Source of the DNA: Chitinophaga sp. YR627
Lineage (GTDB): Bacteria; Bacteroidota; Bacteroidia; Chitinophagales; Chitinophagaceae
Reading direction: 5' to 3'
DNA: 64,000 nucleotides
Assembly (NCBI RefSeq): GCF_900114995.1
Contig: NZ_FOUX01000008.1
Span: forward strand, 62,001 to 126,000
The first letter of the stretch is position 1; the number at the start of each line of letters is the position of its first letter. A program made the translations under genes and the position numbers. The notes beneath the pieces were generated by a model, which made no database searches, had not been told where the DNA came from, and saw nothing but the letters and a program-made list of their open reading frames with translations. This document shows positions 25,977 to 33,528 of the stretch, one piece after another.

Positions 25977-27410
25977 TCAGTGCTGTTTTCTTCTGCCTTC
26001 GAGTATCCGGTAGAAAGAACGGCTCCTGACTTCTTCCAGTGTCAGTCCGGTAGCCAGTACTTCTTCTTCAGTGATCGCTCCGCAATTGATCGCTTTCAGA
26101 AAGAAGTTCAGCAGTCCCTGTCCGGTAGCAGCATCATCAAAAATGTCTTTCGTCAACGTGGATATCGCCGCACGTTCCACAAATGTCTTCAACCGGAATA
26201 GCGCATCTTCATAGTTGCTCAGAAAGAACAGATAGGTAGCTGCATATCGCATCGGTAGTTGTGCCGGATTCAGGTCCCATCCCTGGTAAAATCCATTGAT
26301 CAGTGAATGCTGGCTGTGACCATAACCTGTGCGCCAGGCGTGGTGTACGCTTTCTGCATTTTCCTGTAACTGTGCAAGACTCAGCTGTTCACCTTTATAA
26401 GGTGCAACAGGGATCACATTGGTGGCTCCATCCGAAAGAAAGATCCCCGTACCACCCAATGCGACTTTCGTCATATGATGTGCAAAGTCGCAGACAGGAT
26501 GTGCCATGGTCTGATATTTTGCGGTAATCCCACAGGAGGCGGTATAATCATAGGTGCCAAAATGGGCAGCAATGCAACGTCCCTCGCTGGCGCGGATAAT
26601 GCGCATCAGCGGATTTCTGCCTTCATCGTCCATAATGATCTGTGTAGCTTCTACCATGGTTTCCATCTTCAATGCGCCTGCCGGCAATCCGTGGGCCTTT
26701 TCCAGTATTTCGAAGAGTCTGACCAGTGTGGTGGCCTGTTCGGGGATAGTCACCTTTGGCAGCATCACCACAAAGTTTGCTGGTAATACTCCTTTCGTCT
26801 CCTGCAGGAGCGTTGTGAGGAACAGATCCAGGGTCCTTACGCTACGATATTTGAGGTCTTCTGTAAACGGTTTGATCCGTATACCGATAAAGGGGGAGAT
26901 CGTCTTTTGCTGCATCCCCAATGCGAGTTCTTTTGCTGCTGTAACAGCGGTAGCATCTTCTTCTGCATCCGGACGATTCCCAAAACCATCTTCGAAATCG
27001 ATACGGAAGTCTTCCACGGCTTCTGTGGATAACTTACGTACGATCTTATTATAGACAGTATAATACAACCAGGCAGGTTCCTGCTTACGGTCTTTTTCTG
27101 ATAGCTGTTCCAGTCTTTGCTGTAACAATGCAATGTCTGCCGTTTTATGGGGCAGTTGCTGATATCCTTCCAGCTGCAATGCTTTGGCCAGTGTCACAAA
27201 GTCGGGTGCATACGTCTGGAGGTGTTTTAAGGCAATCTCTCCCATACGGGTGCAGGTATCGGCTTTAAAGAGATTGGCGCCCCCATAGACGGTATGTACG
27301 GGTTGTCTGTCAGGTTTATCGCCGGGGTAGATCTGCTGGAATCTGAGATTTGCTTTTTGCAGTTCCCGGAGCAGTTGCTCTTTTTCATTTTCAGCTATAG
27401 CCAGTTGCAT
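25977..27410 (-). CDS. DUF6986-type TIM-barrel protein of the aldolase / citrate-lyase-like group
   Basis: 477 residues, cytosolic. It resembles the HpcH/HpaI-CitE-malate synthase superfamily: VYGGANLF near the N-terminus, DFRIDFEDGFGNR (about 132-144, the likely Mg-binding acidic motif), FIGIRIKP, VVMLPKV, KMETMVEA and AAHFGTYDY. It lies 14 bases after uraH in the purine-degradation operon. Enzymes of this fold condense glyoxylate with acyl-CoAs or phosphoenolpyruvate-type donors, and the operon yields a glyoxylate precursor, so a glyoxylate-using step is a reasonable inference. No activity is established to my knowledge. Confidence 0.75.
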   Translation of the reverse strand: MQLAIAENEKEQLLRELQKANLRFQQIYPGDKPDRQPVHTVYGGANLFKADTCTRMGEIALKHLQTYAPDFVTLAKALQLEGYQQLPHKTADIALLQQRLEQLSEKDRKQEPAWLYYTVYNKIVRKLSTEAVEDFRIDFEDGFGNRPDAEEDATAVTAAKELALGMQQKTISPFIGIRIKPFTEDLKYRSVRTLDLFLTTLLQETKGVLPANFVVMLPKVTIPEQATTLVRLFEILEKAHGLPAGALKMETMVEATQIIMDDEGRNPLMRIIRASEGRCIAAHFGTYDYTASCGITAKYQTMAHPVCDFAHHMTKVALGGTGIFLSDGATNVIPVAPYKGEQLSLAQLQENAESVHHAWRTGYGHSQHSLINGFYQGWDLNPAQLPMRYAATYLFFLSNYEDALFRLKTFVERAAISTLTKDIFDDAATGQGLLNFFLKAINCGAITEEEVLATGLTLEEVRSRSFYRILEGRRKQH

Positions 27411-27424
27411 AGTCAGGGGGTGTT

Positions 27425-27763
27425 TTAGGTACCACGGTAGGTGGAGTAACCAAATGGATTTAACAAAAGGGGAACATGGTAATGCTGTGCATCGCGGATA
27501 AAGAAAACAACTTCTACGAAAGGGTAGAAGCTGTTGACGCCACGGGTGTCGAACCAGGCTTGTGTTGCAAACCTGAGTTTATATACACCGGCAGGCAATA
27601 TTTCTTCATTGTGCAGCAGATCGGTCACCCTGCCATCCTGATTGGTATGACCGGAAGCGATGGCCGTCCAGTCTTCTTCCTGTTGCCGGAAAAGATGAAC
27701 GGCCACGCCCTGTGCAGGAATGCCTGCGGAAGTATCCAGTATGTGAGTGGTGATCTGGCTCAT
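27425..27763 (-). CDS. uraH: 5-hydroxyisourate hydrolase (transthyretin-like)
   Basis: 112 residues, the whole transthyretin-related fold. Signature HILD near the N-terminus (catalytic H7) and the C-terminal YSTYRGT (the family ends YRGS; Thr for Ser is a mild change). Hydrolyses 5-hydroxyisourate to OHCU, the second step after urate oxidase. Overlaps uraD by four bases, indicating coupled translation. No signal peptide, so cytosolic. Confidence 0.95.
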   Translation of the reverse strand: MSQITTHILDTSAGIPAQGVAVHLFRQQEEDWTAIASGHTNQDGRVTDLLHNEEILPAGVYKLRFATQAWFDTRGVNSFYPFVEVVFFIRDAQHYHVPLLLNPFGYSTYRGT

Positions 27764-28266
27764 GCGCTCAGCAGCTTTTTTAGTCTGATAGCGGTGATCT
27801 TTTCCTGTTCACCCATTGCGATCTTTATCTCTTCTCTTTCGTCATTTTTCAGCCGCTCAGTCAGGAGTGATAACATTTCAGGCGCCGATTTACCGGTGGC
27901 GCATACGATGAAGATGTAGCCGAATTTATCCTCATACAGTTTATTCCCTTTTGCAAAGGCCTGTAATATTACGGTAGAGGCATCTACCGTACCCGATTGT
28001 TCTCCGGCTGCCCATTGTCCTGTAGCTGCAAATTTGTGTTGCAGGGAGTGCAGGTCGCCGATCTTCGGGTGATGGTCAAACGCTTCTTTCCAGTCGCTTT
28101 CTGTACAGGATTGCCAGTTACGGGCTGCGGCTGCCAGCAGACTGTCTTCATCTTTTACAGGAAATTCATTGGTCATTTTCTGAATCCATGCGGTAGCGCC
28201 ACAACATTTACCGAGCGCTTCATTCAATTGTTCTGGTGGTAGTGCATTAAGTGCTGTCAAAGTCAT
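27760..28266 (-). CDS. uraD: OHCU decarboxylase
   Basis: 168 residues, the usual size. The hallmark HPKIG is at 66-70 with catalytic H66; FGYIFIVCATGKS and ERLKNDEREE are also typical. Converts 2-oxo-4-hydroxy-4-carboxy-5-ureidoimidazoline to (S)-allantoin. Lies between ureidoglycine aminohydrolase and uraH in the same operon. Confidence 0.95.
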   Translation of the reverse strand: MTLTALNALPPEQLNEALGKCCGATAWIQKMTNEFPVKDEDSLLAAAARNWQSCTESDWKEAFDHHPKIGDLHSLQHKFAATGQWAAGEQSGTVDASTVILQAFAKGNKLYEDKFGYIFIVCATGKSAPEMLSLLTERLKNDEREEIKIAMGEQEKITAIRLKKLLSA

Positions 28267-28279
28267 TGGGTGGAATTTA

Positions 28280-29026
28280 TTATAGAGTAGTGGGGAACCT
28301 GTTTACATTCTTGTAGTAGATGTAAACGGCAGGTTCTTTTCCCATAGCAGTAAACCATTGCTGGCAATAAGGCGCCATCCAGATAGCGTCGCCTTTTTTA
28401 ACCGGATACCATTCGTGGTCCAGCATATAGATACCCTGTCCCTGGAGGTAGAGCAGTCCGTGTTCCATGATATGGGTCTCTACGAAAGGCAGATGTCCGC
28501 CGGGATCGTAGGTGAAGATATTCACTGCCATATCAAAAGAAAGGTTTTCCGGTAACAACACCTGTAAGCGCAGGGCAGGATCGCCCAGGAAGGCTGGACC
28601 GTCTACATTTTCGGCATTGCCGAAGATAAACGGCGGACGGTCATATCCTTTGAGCGGTTCGTATACTTTGTGAAAAGTAACGATCTGTGTGCCTGATGTG
28701 AATTCATCCAGGTGGTAAGAGTGTCCGGCAGGTACATATACAAAATGTCCGCCGAGCAGTGTCTTATCCTGCTCATCCACCTTTGCGGTGCATTGGCCGG
28801 AGATGACATAAAAAAAGATCTGTGCTGATTCCGTATTGCCGGAAATAACAGTGCCTATTTCTGCGGTGATCAATGTCTGTCCGAGGCGTGCGCCCATCTG
28901 CTCATTGATGAGCACATTCACGCGGCAATTGGTCCATCCGGGTACTACACTGTTGACATGTCCATCCTGACTTATCAATGCATGGCTACGTGTTACTACT
29001 GATCTCGTCAATGCTGATATTTTCAT
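28280..29026 (-). CDS. (S)-ureidoglycine aminohydrolase (bicupin)
   Basis: 248 residues from ATG 29026; a longer frame begins inside the upstream gene but its extra 43 residues are unlike the family, and 29026 lies one base beyond the allC stop. Two cupin domains (about 45-120 and 165-240). The second carries the Mn ligands: VETHIMEHGLLYLQGQGIY with E and His residues, and QQWFTAMG. Releases ammonia from ureidoglycine to give (S)-ureidoglycolate, following allantoate amidohydrolase. Known as UGHY in plants and AllE (YlbA) in E. coli. Confidence 0.88.
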   Translation of the reverse strand: MKISALTRSVVTRSHALISQDGHVNSVVPGWTNCRVNVLINEQMGARLGQTLITAEIGTVISGNTESAQIFFYVISGQCTAKVDEQDKTLLGGHFVYVPAGHSYHLDEFTSGTQIVTFHKVYEPLKGYDRPPFIFGNAENVDGPAFLGDPALRLQVLLPENLSFDMAVNIFTYDPGGHLPFVETHIMEHGLLYLQGQGIYMLDHEWYPVKKGDAIWMAPYCQQWFTAMGKEPAVYIYYKNVNRFPTTL

Positions 29027-29027
29027 A

Positions 29028-30278
29028 TTACCGCTTTTTATAGACCTCTGTGAGGCGATGAATAAAATGATCGGATACTTTGATGGCAGCGGCAATGTCG
29101 GGTACTTCCACATTTTCCAGTGGCTGGTGACTGATGCCTTTGTAACACCTGACAAACAGCATGCATACGGGTGCTACTGTTGCAATGGTTACGGCGTCAT
29201 GTCCTGCGCCACTATGCAGGTTCTTCAGGTCATATCCTGCTGCCGTAACGGCCTGTGCGAGCAGATGGCTTAAAGCTGTATCACACTCCACAGGTTTATG
29301 TTTTTGTATAAGGTCCCAGTCAGCGGTCAACCGTCTTTCATGACAGATCTGTGAGGCAATATCTTTCAATGACCTTCTGGCTTTTTTGAGGATATTACCA
29401 TCACTGCTTCTCAGGTCCAGTGTACAGGTCACTTCTCCCGGGATCACATTACTGGCCTGGTCTGCAATATGCAGGGTACCTATTGTGGCCAGCAATGCCT
29501 CTTTCTGGGTGGATGCATAGTGTTCTGCTGCCAGTATGAATTCAGCTGTTGCACATAAGGCGTCATGCCGCATCTCCATCGGTACGGTTCCTGCGTGACC
29601 AGATACGCCATTGAACTTTACACGGATGCGTTGTTGTCCGGCAATACTCTGTACAACCGCTACCGGCAGTTTCTCTTCATACAATACCGGCCCCTGTTCA
29701 ATATGTATTTCATAATAACCGAGCCATTCTTCAGCGGGAATTGCATCATCGGCTAATAAGGCCGGGTCTCCGCCAATGGTTCTGATCGCATCGCGGAGCG
29801 TGATACCGTCGCTGTCTGTTTTATTCAGCAGCTCAATATCAAAAGAACCGGCTACGGTTGTGCTGCCCAGATAGGCGGTATGAAAACGTACGCCTTCTTC
29901 GTCACTGAAAGCGATCAGTTCTATGTTAAAGGGTAAGTGTATATTTTCCTGTTGCAGATAATGGATCAGGTCTATGCCCATGATGACGCCCAGCGGACCG
30001 TCAAAGCGGCCGGCATTTCTTACAGTATCGATATGGGAGGCGATCACCAGTGTGCGTGCACCGGGCTCCTGGCTGTTCCATCTGCCTCTGACATTACCGA
30101 TATTGTCTATTCTGGCTGTCAATCCTGCTTCCTGCATCCATGACAGTACCTTACTGCAACCGCTGATAAACGCGGGAGAGCCAAATGTGCGGGTGATACA
30201 GGTTGTGTCCTCGCTGATACCTGCCAGTTCATGAACCCTGGCAAGGATACTGTTTGCGCGGTGCAGGTAGTTTTCCAT
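29028..30278 (-). CDS. allC: allantoate amidohydrolase (M20-family Zn hydrolase)
   Basis: 416 residues. M20 metal motifs: ASHIDTVRNAGRFDGPLGV (His and Asp ligands), AFSDEEGVRF (Glu-Glu) and the dimerisation-domain HIEQGPVL, plus the substrate-binding HSGAGHDA. The hyuC/allC/ureidoglycolate-hydrolase subfamilies share these, so action on ureidoglycolate is an alternative or added role. Operon position between allantoinase and ureidoglycine aminohydrolase fits allantoate as substrate. Gap to allB 15 bases. Confidence 0.88.
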   Translation of the reverse strand: MENYLHRANSILARVHELAGISEDTTCITRTFGSPAFISGCSKVLSWMQEAGLTARIDNIGNVRGRWNSQEPGARTLVIASHIDTVRNAGRFDGPLGVIMGIDLIHYLQQENIHLPFNIELIAFSDEEGVRFHTAYLGSTTVAGSFDIELLNKTDSDGITLRDAIRTIGGDPALLADDAIPAEEWLGYYEIHIEQGPVLYEEKLPVAVVQSIAGQQRIRVKFNGVSGHAGTVPMEMRHDALCATAEFILAAEHYASTQKEALLATIGTLHIADQASNVIPGEVTCTLDLRSSDGNILKKARRSLKDIASQICHERRLTADWDLIQKHKPVECDTALSHLLAQAVTAAGYDLKNLHSGAGHDAVTIATVAPVCMLFVRCYKGISHQPLENVEVPDIAAAIKVSDHFIHRLTEVYKKR

Positions 30279-30293
30279 ACGGCAGTATTTATT

Positions 30294-31640
30294 CTATACG
30301 TTCGATTGTCTGAAAATGTTTTTCCCCTGATGGGTATGGGGGAAATTTCCCTGATCGAATACCTTTACTCCTTTCAGGTACGTCTGCTCTACTACACCAA
30401 ATAATCTTTCATTCAGGTAAGGCGTCAGTTTGTGTTTATGGTACAGATCTTCCGCATTGACCGTAAATGATTTTTCCGGGTCCCAGACAACCAGGTCAGC
30501 ATCATATCCTTCAGCGATCTTTCCTTTTTTATGCTGGAGTCCTGTCAGTATAGCGGGATTTTCACAGAGCCAGCGGGCTATCTGTGGAATGGTAATGCCC
30601 CTGTCTTTTCCCGCTGTCCATAATGCAGGCAATGCGAGTTGAAGGGAAGCAATACCTCCCCATGCCTGGGTAAAATCGCCTGTTTCCAGCTGTTTTAGTT
30701 CCGGTGGACATGGAGAGTGATCTGTCGCGACAAAATCAATAATACCGGCTTTTAGGGCATCCCACAGCTGGGCGTTATTCTCCCGCTCCCGGATCGGCGG
30801 AGCGCATTTAAAACTGGTATTACCATCCGGGATCTCTTCTGCGTTAAAATAGAGATAGTGCTGGGCCGTTTCAACGGTGAGCGGCAGACCTTTCTGCCTG
30901 GCAATCGTGATCGTTTCTATGGCTGCCGCAGCAGAGAGGTGTACGATATGTACCTGGCACTGATATAATTCGCAGAAATGAATCATCAGTGCAATGGCAG
31001 CCTGTTCCCATAAAGGTGGACGGGAAGCCATGTACTGGCGGTAAGAACGCTTATTGTCCTGTAAGGGGTATTGCAGATCGGGCATCAGTTCACAATGTAC
31101 CAGCAGGGGCAGCTGATGTCTGGCAATGATCGGCATGGCCATTTCCAGATCGGCTGCTGTAACATTGGGGAAATCCTCAATACCGGAGTGGGTGAGGAAG
31201 GCTTTAAAACCCGTAACGCCTTTATGTACGAGTCCTTCGATTTCGTGTGTATTCCCTGGTATAATGCCGCCCCAGTAACCACAGTTGCAATGTAACTGTG
31301 GTGTGGCTGCCTGTATTTTTTCTTCAAATGCCTTTACGCTGGTGGTGACAGGAGACGCATTCAGCGGCATGTCAATCAGGGTGGTGACACCTCCTGCCAC
31401 GGCAGCCTTTGTGGCTGTTTCGAAGCCTTCCCAGTCTGTTCTGCCGGGTTCGTTGATATGTACATGGGGATCGATAATACCCGGCATCAGGATGCTGTTG
31501 CCAATGTCGACAATGGTAACAGCATTTTCAGGCAGCGTCTCACTCACTGAGTAGATAGAACCATCTTTCACTACTACCACCGCAGGTCTTAAACCATCAG
31601 GTGTGAGTATATTATTTCCTTTTATAATGAGGTCAGACAT
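30294..31640 (-). CDS. allB: allantoinase
   Basis: 448 residues of the cyclic amidohydrolase family. Metal site DPHVHINEPGRTDWEG (H59, H61), bridging Lys K146 in GFKAFLTHSG, HCELM and HIVHLSAA for the other His ligands, and ATDHSPCPP with the catalytic Asp. The HxHxNEPG-type sequence and the neighbours separate it from dihydropyrimidinase. Opens (S)-allantoin to allantoate. First gene of the minus-strand operon; divergent from uricase with a 78-base gap. Confidence 0.95.
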   Translation of the reverse strand: MSDLIIKGNNILTPDGLRPAVVVVKDGSIYSVSETLPENAVTIVDIGNSILMPGIIDPHVHINEPGRTDWEGFETATKAAVAGGVTTLIDMPLNASPVTTSVKAFEEKIQAATPQLHCNCGYWGGIIPGNTHEIEGLVHKGVTGFKAFLTHSGIEDFPNVTAADLEMAMPIIARHQLPLLVHCELMPDLQYPLQDNKRSYRQYMASRPPLWEQAAIALMIHFCELYQCQVHIVHLSAAAAIETITIARQKGLPLTVETAQHYLYFNAEEIPDGNTSFKCAPPIRERENNAQLWDALKAGIIDFVATDHSPCPPELKQLETGDFTQAWGGIASLQLALPALWTAGKDRGITIPQIARWLCENPAILTGLQHKKGKIAEGYDADLVVWDPEKSFTVNAEDLYHKHKLTPYLNERLFGVVEQTYLKGVKVFDQGNFPHTHQGKNIFRQSNV

Positions 31641-31718
31641 ATATGGGGGCTTCTAAGTAAAAATAGGCAATTAATTCTTTATATTAGGGTATGTGACCAC
31701 CAAATAAAATGCCTCAAA

Positions 31719-32564
31719 ATGAAAATCAGACTCGGAGAAAACTGCTATGGAAAAAACGCGGTACAGCTGTCAAAAATTATACGTCATCCCGCTTATCATG
31801 AATTCAGACAAATAACAGTGAACATATCGCTGAAAGGCGATTTTGAGGAGGCGCATACATTGGGTGATAATGCAAAGATATTGCCAACAGATACACAGAA
31901 AAATACCGTGTATGCGCTGGCGAAGGACCATTTCAAAACATCCATAGAAGACTTTGCCCTGCATCTGGCGCATCACTTTGTTACCACTCAGCCACAGGTA
32001 ACGGAGGCGACCGTTGAAATAGCAGAACATGCATATCATCGCCTCTTACTGGATGGTACAGAACATCCGCATGCGTACATCAGCGGTGGTCAGGAAAAAC
32101 ACACCACGCTGGTCAGAAAGGATGCGGCCAGTATCAGCGTCAGTTCAGGTATCAGTGAGCTGCTGATCCTGAAGACCACTGACTCTGCCTTCGAAAAGTA
32201 TATCAAAGACCAGTATACTACCCTGAAAGAAACCAGTGACCGGATACTGGCCACCAAATGTACCGTGAGCTGGGTGTATGATAAATTACCGGCCGATTAC
32301 AGCCAGCAGTTCGATAGTATCCGGGAGGTGTTATTACGCACGTTTGCCGGACATAAAAGCCTGTCTGTGCAGCAGACGCTGTTCGCCATGGGCAAAGCTG
32401 TACTGGAGGCGCATGCAGGTGTAAAAGAGATCTCTCTGGAGATGCCTAATAAACATCATATTCCATTCAACCTGGAACAATTCAATATCCCGCATGAAAA
32501 CGAAATATTTATTGCGACGGATGAGCCTTATGGTCTGATTGCGGCAACGGTGGTGCGGGAGTAG
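31719..32564 (+). CDS. urate oxidase (uricase)
   Basis: 281 residues, close to the 290-300 usual for cofactor-free uricases. Both T-fold repeats are present: the conserved GDNAKILPTDTQKNTVYALA (with the catalytic Thr) and EMPNKHHIPFNLEQF near the C-terminus. Oxidises urate to 5-hydroxyisourate. The only plus-strand gene of the purine locus; its last 56 bases overlap the 3' end of the convergent xdhC-like gene. Divergent from allB, so one intergenic region could control both. Confidence 0.94.
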   Translation: MKIRLGENCYGKNAVQLSKIIRHPAYHEFRQITVNISLKGDFEEAHTLGDNAKILPTDTQKNTVYALAKDHFKTSIEDFALHLAHHFVTTQPQVTEATVEIAEHAYHRLLLDGTEHPHAYISGGQEKHTTLVRKDAASISVSSGISELLILKTTDSAFEKYIKDQYTTLKETSDRILATKCTVSWVYDKLPADYSQQFDSIREVLLRTFAGHKSLSVQQTLFAMGKAVLEAHAGVKEISLEMPNKHHIPFNLEQFNIPHENEIFIATDEPYGLIAATVVRE

Positions 32565-33528
32565 CCAGGTGTCTGACCTGTATGATCTGTGCGGCAATAC
32601 TGACAGCTATCTCTTCCGGTGTCTGACTGCCGATGTCTATGCCGACAGGTGCATGCAGTCTGCTTAAGCTCTTTTCATCGACACCTTCTGCCCGGTAAGT
32701 CTCCAGCATTTTGTCAATTTTAGCGGCACTGCCAAGGACGCCGCAATAGGTAAAGGATTTGTGCATTAAAGCACGGAGGACAATATCATCTGTACGATAC
32801 CCAACCGTCATGATCACTACATAGCGGTGTGCTCCGTCGGGGATCATTATTTTCAGCTGACTATAATCACGTACGATGGTCTTTTCGTGGGCTGTATTGT
32901 TTTCGAGCAGGGTGTGTACCTGCGGACGATCCTCAAATACATGCACGTAAAAATCCAGCTTGCGCATCAGTTCTGAGAGCGCCAGTGAACAATGACCACC
33001 ACCGATAATATACAGGTAATCCCTGTAGCCGATCTTTTCCTGGTAGTACCAGTCCAGTTCTGACTGCATATGAAACACCTGATCAGGTTTACCTTTTATG
33101 TCGGTATTGAACTGCAGGCCTAAGGGTGACAGGTGCAGGATACCCTGATGATGTTGTGTGAGACAGGCAATGATCTTATTGACAGGCGTAATACTTTCCG
33201 GTGTCAGTTTATACAGTAGTATCTTCTGATCGCCTGAGCAGATCATACCGCTCTGGTTTTTGGGAACAGTTTTATCGTGATACTGCTCATGAATAGAGTA
33301 GGAGGTAGCAAAATGGCCCAGTTGTTCTTTGGCCATTTCTGCAAATTTATGCTCCATGATCCCGCCGCCGATGGAACCTGCCATTTCTCCCGACTGATTC
33401 ACGGCCATAAAGAAGCCTCTTCTGCCAGGGCTGCTGCCATTACTTTCCAGTACATAGAGGAGCATAACGGGAATGTTCTGCCGCAGGCTTTTACTGATCA
33501 ATTCCCAGGTGACTAACTGTTTCTGCAT
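32509..33528 (-). CDS. xdhC: XdhC/CoxI-family molybdenum-cofactor insertion protein
   Basis: 339 residues. N-terminal XdhC/CoxI domain with GSSPGRRGFFMAV, AGSIGGGIMEH and the MICSG cysteine motif; C-terminal Rossmann domain with IIGGGHCSLALSELM. XdhC binds Moco, promotes sulfuration and loads xanthine dehydrogenase. Its start overlaps the end of the molybdenum subunit gene by 38 bases. The last 18 codons are read antisense to the end of uricase and form a Pro/His-rich tail. Confidence 0.92.
   Translation of the reverse strand: MQKQLVTWELISKSLRQNIPVMLLYVLESNGSSPGRRGFFMAVNQSGEMAGSIGGGIMEHKFAEMAKEQLGHFATSYSIHEQYHDKTVPKNQSGMICSGDQKILLYKLTPESITPVNKIIACLTQHHQGILHLSPLGLQFNTDIKGKPDQVFHMQSELDWYYQEKIGYRDYLYIIGGGHCSLALSELMRKLDFYVHVFEDRPQVHTLLENNTAHEKTIVRDYSQLKIMIPDGAHRYVVIMTVGYRTDDIVLRALMHKSFTYCGVLGSAAKIDKMLETYRAEGVDEKSLSRLHAPVGIDIGSQTPEEIAVSIAAQIIQVRHLATPAPPLPQSDHKAHPSQ

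Noticed and set aside
26554..27054. 166-codon plus-strand frame in the DUF6986-type gene
   Set aside because: Ser-rich shadow of a conserved coding region; no start context or homology.
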